DNA from: Aurelia coerulea
Lineage: Eukaryota; Cnidaria; Scyphozoa; Semaeostomeae; Ulmaridae
Direction of reading: 5' to 3'
NCBI GenBank assembly: GCA_039566865.1
Contig: CM076943.1
Span: 37,022,663 to 37,086,662, forward strand
Length of the DNA: 64,000 nt
The stretch's first letter is position 1, and each line of letters begins with the position of its first letter. Both the position numbers and the translations under genes were made by a program. Below, piece after piece: positions 40,961 through 52,400 of this stretch. The notes beneath the pieces are model-generated. The model was given only the letters and a program-made list of their open reading frames with translations, ran no database searches and was not told the DNA's origin.

Positions 40961-42369
40961 CTTTAGCTTATTAATATCGACCTTTCTGATCCATTGAAGA
41001 AATGCATGTTAGGTTTGAACACTTTTACAGGTAGTGACTATATATGGTACATAGGAAAAGCAGCTTGCTAGAAAATTGCAGCAAATAATCCAAATTTTTA
41101 ACAAACTAACTTATAGATCTAGATCACTTGGTTTATCTTGGGACTTAGCTGGAAGAATTAGCTGATATTCTTGAGCAATATGATTGGTTTCTGTACGGCA
41201 GTGATATAAAATTTTCGAACGCAAACACATCAATAAAAGGAGATGAATATATCACATTGCCAGTCAATTTTATCATTGCATTCAAAGAGCACAAATCCTG
41301 TCGCTAGAATTTTGAGTTTGTTGCAGAAACTAATTCTGGAAGTACCCGAATTCACTCTGTCTGTTTTGTCTGTTTGAAATGGAAAACTTGAAACTCATTC
41401 GATGAATGAGAGGTTTGAACAGTGTTCTTCTATATCAACTTTTCTGAGACGGACAAAGCAGTTGATGTGATTGACATGGGCAGTGACAACAAAGTTTAAG
41501 AATTATATTCATCCAAATTTAACCTGTATATGTAAATAGCCGAATAATTTTAGCCTCGTTGTACATAGAAAGGGAACAACTGAGCTTCCGTGTTCTAAAC
41601 TCATGTGATAATGAACTCAATATATAGCGTCATATCATAGTATAACAGCTTTGCAAGATTTTTATTGAAACACTTTTGCGTCCTCAAACTCGAGAGAGAG
41701 AGTTCATCCCGTAGAAATAGAATATTTAGAACTATTCATCCAGCGCAAAGACTGACTAGGAATCTGCAAAAGCTATGATATAGAAACATGTTTAATTCAA
41801 GAAATAAGAAGCTCAAAGTATTGTGCTAAAATTCATCATGGAACGTCTTGTCTCCCAGGTTGATCTTCCGTATCAATCTTTTCCATTGTCTGTTGTTTCC
41901 AATCGTGCGGCATTTCCAGGTGTCTGCAGGCACGGGGAATTCAACTTCATCCGTTTTTATAATCAATAAATGAGGTTCTCACAAACTCTTATAAGGGTGA
42001 GCATGCTGAACATAAGTTACGAAATTTTTCATTTTGCAATGATGACGTCACATAAAAACGACGTCATATGCTCAAATTGCTCTATAGATTCGGTAAATTT
42101 CGATATTTTCTGAATTAATAACATTAATTTTATGCGAAAGACGATTATACAGTCAAGAAATGGCATAAAAGGTGTCACATACTTGCGCTGTCTAAGAAAG
42201 GATTGAAAATATAAAAAACCGCGCGTTGGGCCTAAGTACCGAACGGTAATTGACGCGTTTCGCGCAAGATCATTACAAACTTCCCGTTTACCATCGATTT
42301 TCGTTATACCAATGCATAGAGCTATCCAAAAATCATAGTCCCAATTTCTCCGCCGAAAAGTGGTACCTA
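40961..42369. other. No recognisable gene or repeat
   Basis: AT-rich. The reverse ORF at 42029-42493 has no motif in its 42029-42369 part. This could be upstream intron of the channel gene, but no exon was found. Confidence 0.5.
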
Positions 42370-43271
42370 GCGCCAGTACAGCCTGGTCTATTAGTGAATT
42401 GATGCCTACTGCTGAGATATGATCTGAACCATTGAAGCTCAAGACCCTGAATTCCGTACTTAGATAGCTTTTGAATAAGTATGGCATGATCAACAGTATA
42501 AAAAGCCTTTTTCAAATCAATGAAAATATTTCCTGTAAATTTTCCACGCTCAATATTAATGTGCCAGTCATTAGTGCCAGAAAGCAAGCAGGTTACCGTG
42601 GAATGCAGAGCTCTAAAACCTGATTGGCCAGAATACAGAAGTTTATGTTTGTCTAGATGATCATATAGTTGGTTGTAAATCAATTTCTCAAAGAGTCTTG
42701 TGAGAAATGGGAGCACAGAAATTGGTCTATAATTGGAACGATTGTTTTTTTCACCACTTTTAAAGATTGGGGCAACCCTTGCAGTTTTCCAATTTTCAGA
42801 AAAAACTCCTGTGGCAATTGAGAGGTTGAAAATGTCACAGAGAGATTCTGCAATGACAGAGAATGCGACCTTTAGGAAATGATTAGCAATGCCATCAGGA
42901 CCGAAACCCTTGGACATTTTGAATTTACCAAAAATCTTTTCTATCTGAGGAACATCAAAGGCTTGTAATTTAAACTGTAAATTTTCAGGGTTCACTTCCA
43001 GCTTATCTTCAACAAGGGGGTTAGCTTTCTGTGGAATTTTGTCACTAAGAGATTTGCCAATATCACAAAAAAATTCATTTATTGTCTGAGCAACAGCATT
43101 ATTATCTGTAATATGCTTACCATCAACATCAAGCGATTGAATTTGAGTCGTTTTGGATTTCTTATTTAGAACCATGTTAATGGTTTTCCAAGTGTTTTTA
43201 AGATCACCTTGGGAAAGGGCAATCTTATTTGTAAAAGATCCATACTGTATAAACAAGCTACGCAATATCAC
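42370..43271 (-). pseudogene. LINE ORF2 fragment: linker and RT fingers/motif A
   Basis: On the - strand: LKNTWKTINMVLNKKSK linker, KMSKGFGPDGIANHFLKVA, ARVAPIFKSGEKNNRSNYRP, ISVLPFLTRLFEKLIYNQL, GQSGFRALHSTVTCLL and NIFIDLKKAFYTVDHAIL (motif A, F-to-Y change), then LQWFRSYLSSRHQFTN. It stops before motif B and the YADD core. The sequence after about 42370 is unrelated. It is the same family as 45328-47340, 48600-50012 and 54665-56990. The opposite strand to the channel gene is used. Confidence 0.8.
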
Positions 43272-43614
43272 GGGTCACAGGACACAGTTACATCATTAAA
43301 TTGCAAACAATTTTTTGTCATTTTCAATCTTCCAGACAAAAGATGTAAGCCTATAACCTCAGTACTAAAAATCTTCTACAGCTACCAAATACCAACACAC
43401 TTTCAAATGGTAATAAGTCATCATCCTTCAAGGGCGCCATCCTTTATAATTATTCTGACTGGATAAAAAGCCTGGCAACCAGTAGATTTGATATGATGCT
43501 AGGTTTACAAATGGTAATTTTTCTTTCTTCATGCAGTGGTCAACCACGTTGGATGTTTCCACAGCAATCTATCAGCTGAATTTTTTTCATCAAATTTGAA
43601 TTTCTTACTCTTAG

Positions 43615-43682
43615 GACAGCCAGCTGTTGTCAAGCTTCAATTGTATATTGGAGACATGGTTCCAGTGGAAGCAATCCATATG
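43615..43682 (+). CDS. Cys-loop ligand-gated ion channel, exon 1 of 3 visible
   Basis: A 68 bp exon between CTTACTCTTAG (acceptor, AG at 43613-43614) and GTAAGTGC (donor at 43683). After two bases completing a split codon it encodes QPAVVKLQLYIGDMVPVEAI then HM, matching the beta1/beta2 region of the extracellular domain of GABA-A/glycine-type receptors. Length 68 bp and phases (2 nt in, 0 out) equal the homologous exon of vertebrate GABA-A subunit genes. Upstream exons with the signal peptide were not found in the window. Confidence 0.85.
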
Positions 43683-44039
43683 GTAAGTGCAAAAGTATGC
43701 AATTTTCTCTTGACTTACTTCAAAGATCTGAATTAGGAAACTTTTTCAAGAAAAGGTATATATACTTCAATTTAGCTTTCAAGCTATGAAATGAATATCC
43801 CAAGGTACTTCCAACAAACACAACAGCATGACTCTACCGATCGAAGAATCACAAAGAATCATTAAATTTGATGAATTGTATTACCGATCATGAAACTTTC
43901 TTTGTTGTCATTTGTTTCAGGAACAAATCTATCTTTAATAAATGTAGGGGAGACCAGGGACAATTGTAGCACTGGGCAATTGTAGCACTGGCTCTCACGC
44001 CCAGCAGAAAGGGAAAATATGTCATGTTTGCACAGAACA

Positions 44040-44545
44040 TGCTCATTGTAACCCTGTAGTTACGGATCGCATGCAGCGTACGGTATTGAATTGTAAACCA
44101 TCACAATGGGGGGAGATTTCTGCCAAAGTTCCACAGAGATCGATTGTAGGTCCCTTCTTCTTCCTTGTTCACATTAATGATCCAACAAAAAGCTCAAATG
44201 CATTGTTAAGTTACTTGCTGATGATACATTAATTTTCTCAGTTGTTCACAGCCCTAATGAATGCGCTGAGGATCTTAATCATGATTTTGATCTTATCAAA
44301 CATTGAGCACTAGGGGATGTCTTTCAATCCTGAACCTGCAAGGCAAGCAGTGGAAATGATATTTTCTAAGAAAAAATATCCCCGTTGAACATATGCCTAT
44401 TTTCTTTAATGGTGCAACCGTTATAAAGGCTGACGAACATAAACATCTAGGCATTGTGCTTTGATAGTCGACTTACGTCTTCTAGTCATATTCAATCAGC
44501 TATCAATAAAGCGAGAAGTGGGATTGGTATGTTATGATGGCTTTT
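44040..44545 (+). pseudogene. LINE RT fragment, decayed
   Basis: In shifting frames: VPQRSIVGPFFFLVHINDPT (motif B and C approach), LADDTLIFSVVHSPNECAED (catalytic Asp pair), then FNPEPARQAVEMIFS and HKHLGIVL and SAINKARSGIG. This is a different LINE family from its neighbours, closer in the HKHLG box to the LINE inserted at 13478-15001. It is truncated on both sides. An ACAGGGTGACCCAAAAGAC mariner-like end follows at 44564. Confidence 0.65.
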
Positions 44546-45327
44546 ATCAAACTACAGGGTGACCCAAAAGACATTGTTCGACGTTTAATTAAATATTAAA
44601 AAATAACGGAAATACTGAACGGGCTCCATGATAAATTAACCATATTGCTGAGATTTTGAATTAATTTTAGACACCAGAAGCTAGCAAATCGGCTAAATAT
44701 TCACGGAGTTACGAGCTTTCGAAGATCACGTTTGCGCGAAAGCTGAAACCAAACGCCCCTAAACTGCATATTTTGTGAAAGTAGAATATCTTTTATTCAA
44801 AGCAAACCAAATGGAATTTCAAAAGCACTTTCGATAAACTAGCTTTCTGTGACATTGAATCAAGGTTATGGATGCTTGGAGGAATCTTGTTCAGCATAAT
44901 TTGGAATTGCGCCTCCTCTCATTCATTAAGTTTTCATTCCATGTTTTTCGATGCTTGCATTCTTAAGTAAATTTTTGCAACGGTTAGAATAATTAAATAA
45001 CGTTGCAAGTCCTAATTGGATTGCTCTGATATCGACGAGAGGTGAAACATAGAACAGTCTTCTTTTACCTCGATTTTACGACGTCTTTCAGGAAAACAAG
45101 TCAGTTAGGGGCCTCTGATATCAATGTGCTTGTTAACTTAGACTAGACTAGATTAGACTAGCTTATTCTCTCTGATCGTTGACAAGCATGCACCATTATG
45201 TGAAATGCGTGTCTCAGAAAAGTAATGTCCATCGATTGATAAGGACCTTAGCGATTTGATGCGGACAAGAGATAAGTTAAAGAAATCTGCTGTCAAGAGT
45301 AAGTGAGTAAGTAAGTGCACACTTCTG

Positions 45328-47340
45328 TTGAACTCATATATACATGTTCGCAACAAGGTCAGTTCTCTAAATATCCATCTTAAGAAAGAGTACTACAATA
45401 ATAAAATTTCTGCATGCAAGGGCAACATGAAAGAATCATGGAAGACAATCAATGAGCTTCTCAGTAAGAGGTCTAAGTTAAGTAACATTGGTACTCTTAA
45501 GGGGTTTGGTTCAGAAATTGTTCACAAGAAGGATATTCCTGATGCAATGTACAGTTACCTCTGCTCAGTAGGTAAGGATCTTGCTGATAATATCATTCCA
45601 GATCCAAACCCCCTTCTGTCAGGTGACTTTGAAATGAACAAAACTAAAGCAAAGCTCCATTTAAGGACTATTTTAAGGTGCCAGAATTCAGAGATGCATT
45701 TGCAAAGGTAAAAACAGCGAAGAGCTTTGGAATTGATAATAGCTGTAGCTACTTTTTGAAGCTTGCTTTGCCTTTTATTGAAAATTCCCTTGCTTTCTTA
45801 TTTAATACATCAATTGAAACAAGTATGTTTCCTGACTCATGGAGAATTGCTAGAGTTACTCCTATTTTCAAAGATGGGGACAAGGCTGATCAGTCAAATT
45901 ATCGCCCCATTTCAGCCTTACCTGTTATTTCAAAGCTCTTTGAAAAGCTTGTCACCAATCAGGTGTATACACTTAAGGAATATAACGGTCTGTTTTCATC
46001 TGGCCAATCTGCCTATTTGCACCTTAATTCTACTGTAACCCACCCACTTAAAAATACCGACGATTGGTGCAATGGGCTGGATCTAGGGAAGCTTGTGGGT
46101 CTAGTTTTCATTAAGTTAAAAAAAGCATTTGACACTGTTGACCATGAGATTCTTTGCCAAAAATTGGCTCACTATGGCGTTCAACGGTGGGAACTCGCAT
46201 GGTTTAAATCATACCTATGCAACGAAAAACAGTTATTAGTTGGGATAATGGTTTCAGTTCAAAAACCGATGGTATAGATGTTGGTGTGCCCCAAGGCTCA
46301 CTTCTTGGTCCCCTTCTCTTCCTTATTTATACCAATAATCTACCACAAGCTGTCCGAAATTCAGTTGTCTCCATGTATGCCGATGATACAAGTCTGTGCT
46401 ACCTGTCTTCAGATATAAGTGTGCTGAATGACGCAATCAATGATGATCTCAAACGACTGGACACTTAGCTTCAAGGCAACACACTCTCTTTGAATGTTGC
46501 GAAAACAAAGTCCATGCTAGTTTCCACTAAGCAAAAGCATAATATCCTCAAAAATCGAAATGAGGATTTGGATTTGAAAATTCGTGACAATGAGCTCAAA
46601 GTAATCCAAAAAACTAAATACCTTGGTGTGCAGATTGATAACTCTCTTAACTGGAATGAACACATCAAAACTGTTTCTAATAAAGTTTCTAGAGCTATTG
46701 GCTTTCTAAAGCGTGCCAAAACTTTCCTACCGCAGGAAACTCTGAAAACTCTTTACACAGGTATTGTCGGGCCACACTTTCGATATTGTTGCTCTGTTTG
46801 GGGTTGTGCCGGATCGATTGAGCTGAATCAGTTGCAAAAACTTCAAAACCGAGCTGCTAGAATTATAACCAATAGCAGTTTTGACACCCCTAGTTAGATT
46901 ACTAATTGACAGGCTGGGTTGGAAGATCATTGAAGAACTTATAGCTGGTGAATGGAAAACAATGGTCTTCAAGTCCCTGTATGAACTGGCTCCACAATAC
47001 CTGTGTAACCTCTTCACCCGAAACTCAACGTGGTCTTTGTATGTCCTGCGAAATACAGAGACAGATTTAAGACTACCCAACAACAAGTCAAGTAATGGGC
47101 AAAAATGCTTTTCTTATCGAGGAGCAAAAATTTGGCATGACCTTCCTGTTGAAACTAAACAGGCATCTTCCCTAAATAGTTTTAAACAGTCTATTTAGGA
47201 GTTAACGTTTCTTTTATCTTAGACTTTGTAAATTGTTATTAGGTCTTTAAATTCGTGGTTTTTATAGTGTATTTAATCTATTCCTTAGTACGTTTATATT
47301 GTAAGTAGTGTTTTCAAGTGGAGGGCCCCTTGTAAAACGT
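45328..47340 (+). pseudogene. LINE ORF2 (linker, RT, C terminus), frameshifted
   Basis: Pieces in order: CKGNMKESWKTINELLSKRS (45410), [17 protein letters not shown] (45715), [20 protein letters not shown] (45855), [20 protein letters not shown] (46110), GVPQGSLLGPLLFLIYTNNL (46285), SMYADDTSLCYL (46375), NTLSLNVAKTKSMLVSTKQK (46480), TKYLGVQIDNSLNWNEHIK (46615), FRYCCSVWGCAGSIE (46780), then the terminal AKIWHDLP box near 47130 and a short 3' UTR with TGGAGGGCCCCTTG near 47318. The 5' half (endonuclease) is absent. At least three frame changes and a TAG at 46466-46468 inactivate it. It lies in intron between channel exons 43615 and 50819, same strand. Confidence 0.85.
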
Positions 47341-48275
47341 AAACTTTGTACTCCAAAAAGAATTTCCTCATCTGATGACTCTGAAGACTGTGACGTGGAT
47401 TCTTCAGTGTCTCTTCCAGGCTGAACAGCTTGCACTGCACGATTCGATTTTCGCTGTTTAATTTTCGCGGGATTGTTTGCCTGCAGCTTTGAGCGGTGAA
47501 CTTTTTCGAAATGGTTTGGTTTCTTGGATGCTCTACACAGTTTACCTTTGGCTGGGTAGGGCTTTTCTTGCGTATAGGGATATGATCCACCACAATTAAA
47601 ACATGTCTTGACACGTCTTTGCGACCTTCGCTGCTTATTGGCTCTTTGGGGCTTAGGTCGAAATTTTATTTTCTTCACCTGTAGATCTAACATAGCTGTT
47701 GTTGCATGTTCTATTCCACTAGCTTGGCATTCCAAAATCTCTAAAGAACGACTAAAGTCAAGTAGTTCTTGCAATTTAAGTGTTTGTTCACGCAGTGCTT
47801 TTCGTCTTACCCCTTCCCTTTTTGACGAGCATCCTGAGATGATTTGTGATTTCACCTCTGCATCTTTCTCTTTAAACTCACAATGAGTGGCAAGTTGTTG
47901 TAACCGAGTATGATATTCATCTAGCGTTTCAGCTTCAGGTTGATTATCTTGGCGAAAAGTATATGATTCAAATTCGATATTCTTCTTTGGTTGGGAGTAT
48001 CCAGCTAGCTTTTCAATTGCTTTCTTGTTATCTTCTGCTGCACCAGTTTCTGGTAAAGTCTTGAAAATGCGATAGACTTCTTCTCCACTGAAATGCAATA
48101 AAAGTGCACACTGACGTTTAGGATCGTCAATTTCCATTGCAGCGAGAAAACTTTCGAAGCGCTCAATGTATTCAGTCAACCTTTGTCCTGTGCTAGAAGG
48201 ATTTCCCCTTGCATCAAAGGGTGGAAAATATAAACTTGGCAGCATGGCCATTTTGTGGCTCGATTCAGCTCTCAA
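47262..48275 (-). pseudogene. LTR-retrotransposon Gag remnant with damaged zinc knuckles
   Basis: The true coding part starts at the internal MAMLPSLYFPPFDARGN (codon 9) and runs about 310 codons. It has capsid-like helices (TEYIERFESFLAAMEIDD, QCALLLHFSGEEVYRIFKTL), then LDEYHTRLQQLATHCEF, a basic tract, and CFNCGGSYPYTQEKPYPAKG followed by KLCRASKKPNHFEKVH. That last region is where Ty3/gypsy-type Gag has CCHC knuckles; several metal ligands are replaced (Cys/His to Tyr, Ser, His). No pol follows. The last ~25 codons (FTRGPPLENTTYNI on) come from antisense of the neighbouring LINE 3' UTR, so Gag is truncated at about 47338. Confidence 0.7.
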
Positions 48276-48612
48276 TCAGTTCGTTTATATCCTCGTCGAC
48301 AGATATGGTATTTTGGGTGACCGCAGGGTTGGCTAATAATTTTTTTTTATCTCACAGTTAAAACTCAACAATATACAAATACAATATTCTATGCCGTCCA
48401 TAGCAGAAATAGACATGACGTCATCTGGTTCTGGCTATGAACGGCACTTGACAATTCCTTTAACAGCAATCTTATTAAGCACTTTGTGTACCAATAATGA
48501 GGCTAATAATGAGGCATATCTAGGTAGATTTCGAATCATCAGCATGCGCCCGTGCTCATATCCAACTGGTACACAACTTCATTTTTCATTCATTTCATTT
48601 TCAATTTTTTAG

Positions 48613-48661
48613 GCATGGTAGCCCCTCAGTTAGAGAAAAACTGATTTACAGGGGGCCATGC
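48613..48661 (-). promoter_or_regulatory. Conserved 3' UTR stem-loop of a LINE (copy 2)
   Basis: On the - strand GCATGG pairs CCATGC, CCCC pairs GGGG after a CTA bulge, and CAGTT pairs AACTG at the tip. It lies about 100 bp after the stop of the LINE ORF. See 40803-40852 for the covarying copy and 56941-56970 for a shorter relative. Confidence 0.6.
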
Positions 48662-48758
48662 AATAAAAATACTAAAACTAAACTAAGATTACAATTTCTG
48701 ATTAAAATAATATCAATAAAAGTAAAATGAAAGAGTTCATTGCATAAAGCATCTCAAC

Positions 48759-50012
48759 TTATGCTTTGTGGGATTTCATCAACCCTTCCCGGAATTTCTT
48801 TAGAGTAGGTGCTCCTTTTAATTCATCATTCAACCCATTCCAGAGACTGGCCCCTCTGAATGAAAAACATCTCTGACCAGCTGATGTTCTTAACATTGGA
48901 GTCCTAAGGTTTATATTAGAATTCCTCAGTACGCGAGAGGTTGTTTCGTTCACTCTATTGAACATGTCGCTCATATAGGACGGCGCATCACCGTTTAGGG
49001 ACTTGAAAACCATTTTTAGTGTTTCAAGATCAATCAATTCCCTAACCGTGGGCCATCCTAGGGCACGAAAGAGTGGCAAGGCTGACTGGTCATATCGACT
49101 GCCGGTAACTATTCTGGCAGCACGATTTTGTAGCTTTTGGAGTTTATTAAGAGAGGTCTCACCAACATTCCCCCAAACAGGGCAGCAATATCTAAAGTAA
49201 GGTTCCACGAGGCTTTTGTGCATTTGTTTAACAGTGGATGCAGGCACGTACCTTTTAGAGTATCTTAATATGCCAATACCTCTAGAAATCTTACTTGTCA
49301 ATGAGGCCAATTGGGAAGACCATTTTAATTGCTGATCTACTTGAACTCCTAGGTATTTAGTATATTCAGCCATTTTAATATCGTCCTCCCCGATTTTAAA
49401 CTGTGGTTTAGCTGAGCCAGGTGAAGTAAGTTTTTTCAGTTTACCTGGGAGTCCGATAATCATGCCTTCAGTTTTTGCAACATTTAATGATAGCTTGTTT
49501 CCTTGTAGCCACAATTTCAAAGCAGCTAAATCAGCGTTAATAGCGTCATTGATCTCAGAAACGGAATTAGATGCAAAATAGATACTAGTATCATCGGCAT
49601 ACATAGATACATGGGAATGCTTCAAGCATTTTGGTAAATCATTAATGTAGACCAAAAAGAGGAGGGGCCCAAGACAGGATCCCTGAGGAACTCCGCAATT
49701 TATAGGCTCGGTACTAGATATTTGTCCGTTAACCCTACAAAATTGCCTCCTGTCGGCAAGGTAGGAATGAAACCATTTAAATTCCTTCCCTTTAACACCA
49801 TAGAATTTGAGTTTACTCAATAGAATCTCGTGATCTACTGTGTCGAAGGCTTTCTTGAGATCAATATAGACAGCTGCCGTATATAAAGCCTTATCGATAT
49901 TAAGGTACCAATCATTCGTGCACCTGAGCAGACTCGTAAGGGTTGAATAGAGTGATCGAAAACCTGACTGATCCGAAAATATTAGTTTGTTGTCGTTAAA
50001 ATTTATTCGCAT
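48759..50012 (-). CDS. LINE ORF2 C-terminal half, 417 codons open
   Basis: RT from SDQSGFRSLYSTLTSLL through [20 protein letters not shown] (motif A), GVPQGSCLGPLLFLVYINDL (motif B), SMYADDTSIYFAS (motif C, Asp pair near residue 143), LWLQGNKLSLNVAKTEGMI (motif D), TKYLGVQVDQQLKWSSQL, then YFRYCCPVWGNVGE, KLQNRAARIVTGSRYD, GQRCFSFRGASLWNGL and stop. All catalytic residues in this half are present and no stop interrupts it, so it is the youngest-looking LINE copy here. The missing endonuclease and RT start make it non-autonomous. It lies antisense in the channel intron. Confidence 0.85.
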   Translation of the reverse strand: MRINFNDNKLIFSDQSGFRSLYSTLTSLLRCTNDWYLNIDKALYTAAVYIDLKKAFDTVDHEILLSKLKFYGVKGKEFKWFHSYLADRRQFCRVNGQISSTEPINCGVPQGSCLGPLLFLVYINDLPKCLKHSHVSMYADDTSIYFASNSVSEINDAINADLAALKLWLQGNKLSLNVAKTEGMIIGLPGKLKKLTSPGSAKPQFKIGEDDIKMAEYTKYLGVQVDQQLKWSSQLASLTSKISRGIGILRYSKRYVPASTVKQMHKSLVEPYFRYCCPVWGNVGETSLNKLQKLQNRAARIVTGSRYDQSALPLFRALGWPTVRELIDLETLKMVFKSLNGDAPSYMSDMFNRVNETTSRVLRNSNINLRTPMLRTSAGQRCFSFRGASLWNGLNDELKGAPTLKKFREGLMKSHKA

Positions 50013-50089
50013 TCCTCATAGTTTTGAGTTTTGAGTTAGAAAATTTATTCGCATTCCTTTTATACGCATTCCTCATAGTTAAATGTCAC

Positions 50090-50675
50090 ATTACGTCCTT
50101 ACAGTCCATCACGTGATTACTATATTACAATCAATGATGATATTGAGAAACATAACATTTAACAGCAGACATATCCAAATGGACCTCAACATTTACCTGA
50201 CTGAAATCGGCCCCTCCATTCTGACGTTATGAGGGATTTTCTCCAGAAAGCCCTTTCGAGAGATCTTCAAGACAGGCTCAAAACAACGACCAACATTTAC
50301 CGAGCTTTATCTCAATGATTTAAAAAATGCTAGCATGTTTTATCCTCTTGGAAAGATGAAATCGTCCGAATAATGTTTTTTTGCCCCCAGGGATGACATT
50401 TTCATCTCCCAAAGGGATAACGCGTGCCAAAGTATGTACAAGTCATTGCTATAAGACGTACGTATGCGTGACATTTGGTCGTGATTTTATGCAGTTTTTG
50501 GAGTTTCTTGGTAGGGCTTCCTCGAGAAAATCTCTCATAATTTCAGAGCGGAGTGGCTGATTTCTGGCAGGTAAAATTTAGAAGATATTTCAAATATATT
50601 TGCCAACATTAATGTCTTGATATCGATGTATTTGTGGTTATTCAAACAGGGATTCTTTTTTGACTCACCCGGTAT
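50090..50675. mobile_element. Diverged MITE with inverted interior
   Basis: CTGAAATCGGCCCCTCC and TATGAGGGATTTTCTCC (about 50198-50247) are mirrored by GAGAAAATCTCTCATAATTT and GAGTGGCTGATTTCTGG (about 50530-50568). The right end reads TTGACTCACCCGGTA (50661-50675), like the mariner-type end CCGGGTG at 24461. The left end is degraded. Confidence 0.5.
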
Positions 50676-50818
50676 TCCACAAATTTAGTGGTAAGATTAC
50701 GTTCTCAGAAATCAGGACTGTCGTTGGGCGAATATAGTGAAGCAAAAGGCTCTTGTAGTAAACCTACTTTGATATCCCTTTGAGTAACTCTTAACTTCAG
50801 TTAGTTTCTCTTCTCCAG

Positions 50819-51042
50819 CATTATTCGATAGACCTCTACTTACGTGAATTCTGGTACGACTACCGGCTCAAATTACCACTCAATAAATCCGAGCAGTTTC
50901 CTCTCAACGGACAGTTTCTTGATGACATTTGGACACCAGATATTTACTTTCCATCTGGAAAGAAAGGAAAGTTGCATGACATAACAAGGCCGAACAGTTT
51001 GATCAGGATATTTCCAAATGGAGAGATTCGTTCAAGCCAGAG
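50819..51042 (+). CDS. Cys-loop ligand-gated ion channel, exon 2 of 3 visible
   Basis: A 224 bp exon between TTCTCTTCTCCAG and GTAAGATAAG. It encodes HYSIDLYLREFWYDYRLKLP, then DDIWTPDIYFPSGKKG and NSLIRIFPNGEIRSSQ: loop D (the DLYLR.FW.D.RL signature), loop A (W.PD.YF) and the start of loop E of the agonist-binding extracellular domain. Phase is 0 in and 2 nt out. The vertebrate GABA-A homologue is 221 bp, so this exon is one codon longer. The sequence is uninterrupted, pointing to a functional gene. The ligand cannot be fixed from this part. Confidence 0.92.
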
Positions 51043-51542
51043 GTAAGATAAGTTGGATGTTCCTTGAGTTCTTGCTTCTTGAATTTTTTCCTTAGAAAGA
51101 AAGGCTTAAGGGATGGAGGGGCGTTCAAATGAGAGCGCAAATTTATTCTCAGTGGCAGAGCTAAAAAGAGACGATCGCTTTATATGTTTTCTCACATTTC
51201 ATTTTTCTCAGATTGGTTCTGCTCTCCCGCTAAGATACCGCTGGCGCAGGCAGTAAAGGGAGATAGGATGATAAAAGGGCAATGAGAGGTTTAGATGTCT
51301 ACTTATAGAGTTCCTTATTTAATTTCACCCGCTCCGCTCTAGAAGAAGGGAAACAGATATGCTCGCTACCAAGGAGCGCTTCAATCGTGGGAGGGTTTTG
51401 AATGAAAGGGAACCTACAGAATGACCTATGGCTGCATGCAATCAAACTTTTTATGATTGTTGTGAAAACGCAGTCACTTATTATAGGTTCTGGTCTAAAC
51501 ATCCGTTAGATCGAAAGCCAGCCTGATGATCAACCATCTTTT

Positions 51543-52345
51543 TAACCCTATCCAGACTAGGCTTTTTGAAACTCTGGGGAGACTTGGGGGGGTGGGCACA
51601 AAGTGCCCCCCTGGTTTTTCATAGAATCATAAGTGCTAGAGACTTAAAACTTGGCACGAGTAACAAACATGATAAGGCAAACAAGATGATGTGATTTGCC
51701 TTCGTTTATGTCACGTGATTAAGTGCTGACGTCAGTAAATTTTGCTAATTTGGGTGTAAAACCACATGTACTTTGTAGCATTGTATCTCCAAATTGATAA
51801 AATATATCGATGTGATATTTGAAACATAGAAGGATTATACCCTTGCGATTCTTATTTTGAAATTTTTGCTCTGTAACACTTATGAATTTGCTGATGTCAG
51901 CATTTTATATTTTGTACGAAAAAAGAGCGAGTTTTGTCTAAAATTGATTATAAATTGCTTTAAAAAAGCATAAAATGCTAAATGTACATAAAAAACCTGC
52001 TGCATCATATTATGTCACTCATTTTTCTAAAAATGAGGCAGAACATGGTTCTTCGTCAGTACGCATGCGCAACAACCAATTGTTGATGACGTCATCAAAA
52101 GTCAATAAACTCTATGTCAAATGAAAGCTTGTTTCAAGACGAGTTCAACAATGTTTGTCTCATTGTCATATAGCCAGTGGTTTCAAAGCTATGACTTAAA
52201 TGGTATTCATTTTGCGGAGCACTCAATTTATAGTCATGTGTTGACCCCCGGAATCAGTGTTAAAATTTTTGAAATTGACATGAAAAGATGTCTCATAGAT
52301 AGAAACTAAAAGTCACAAAAAGCTAGACTATTCTAGAGATACTCG
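51543..52345. mobile_element. piggyBac-like MITE, right end lost
   Basis: TTAACCCTATCCAGACTAGG at the left with a G-run/C-run hairpin (51580-51622). TGACGTCA near 51727, GCTGATGTCAGC near 51892 and GATGACGTCATC near 52085 are followed by CAAATGAAAGCTTGTTTCAAG. It ends in CTCGAC at about 52345, where a TAGCCTGCGTGCAGACTC end of another family abuts. The missing terminus is preserved in the fragment at 4069. Confidence 0.75.
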
Positions 52346-52400
52346 ACTAGCCTGCGTGCAGACTCAACTATCCCAAAGTGTAAAGTCTGCGCAACAAATT
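52346..52400. mobile_element. Single-end fragment of the 9665-10087 MITE family
   Basis: TAGCCTGCGTGCAGACTCAA followed by AAAGTCTGCGCA. Only one end is present. Confidence 0.55.

Larger units (their letters stand above)
48600..50012 (-). mobile_element. 5'-truncated LINE with open RT/C-terminal ORF
   Basis: Begins mid-RT at 50012 and runs through the ORF (48759) and a 3' UTR with the conserved stem-loop (48613-48661). At the 5' junction AAATTTATTCGCATTCC is repeated (about 49999 and 50040), a small junction duplication. The tail is GAAAATGAAATGAATGAAAA on the - strand. Confidence 0.8.

Noticed and set aside
44564..45110. A mariner-like element beginning ACAGGGTGACCCAAAAG
   Set aside because: Only one end was found; no inverted partner could be located nearby, so no element is called.
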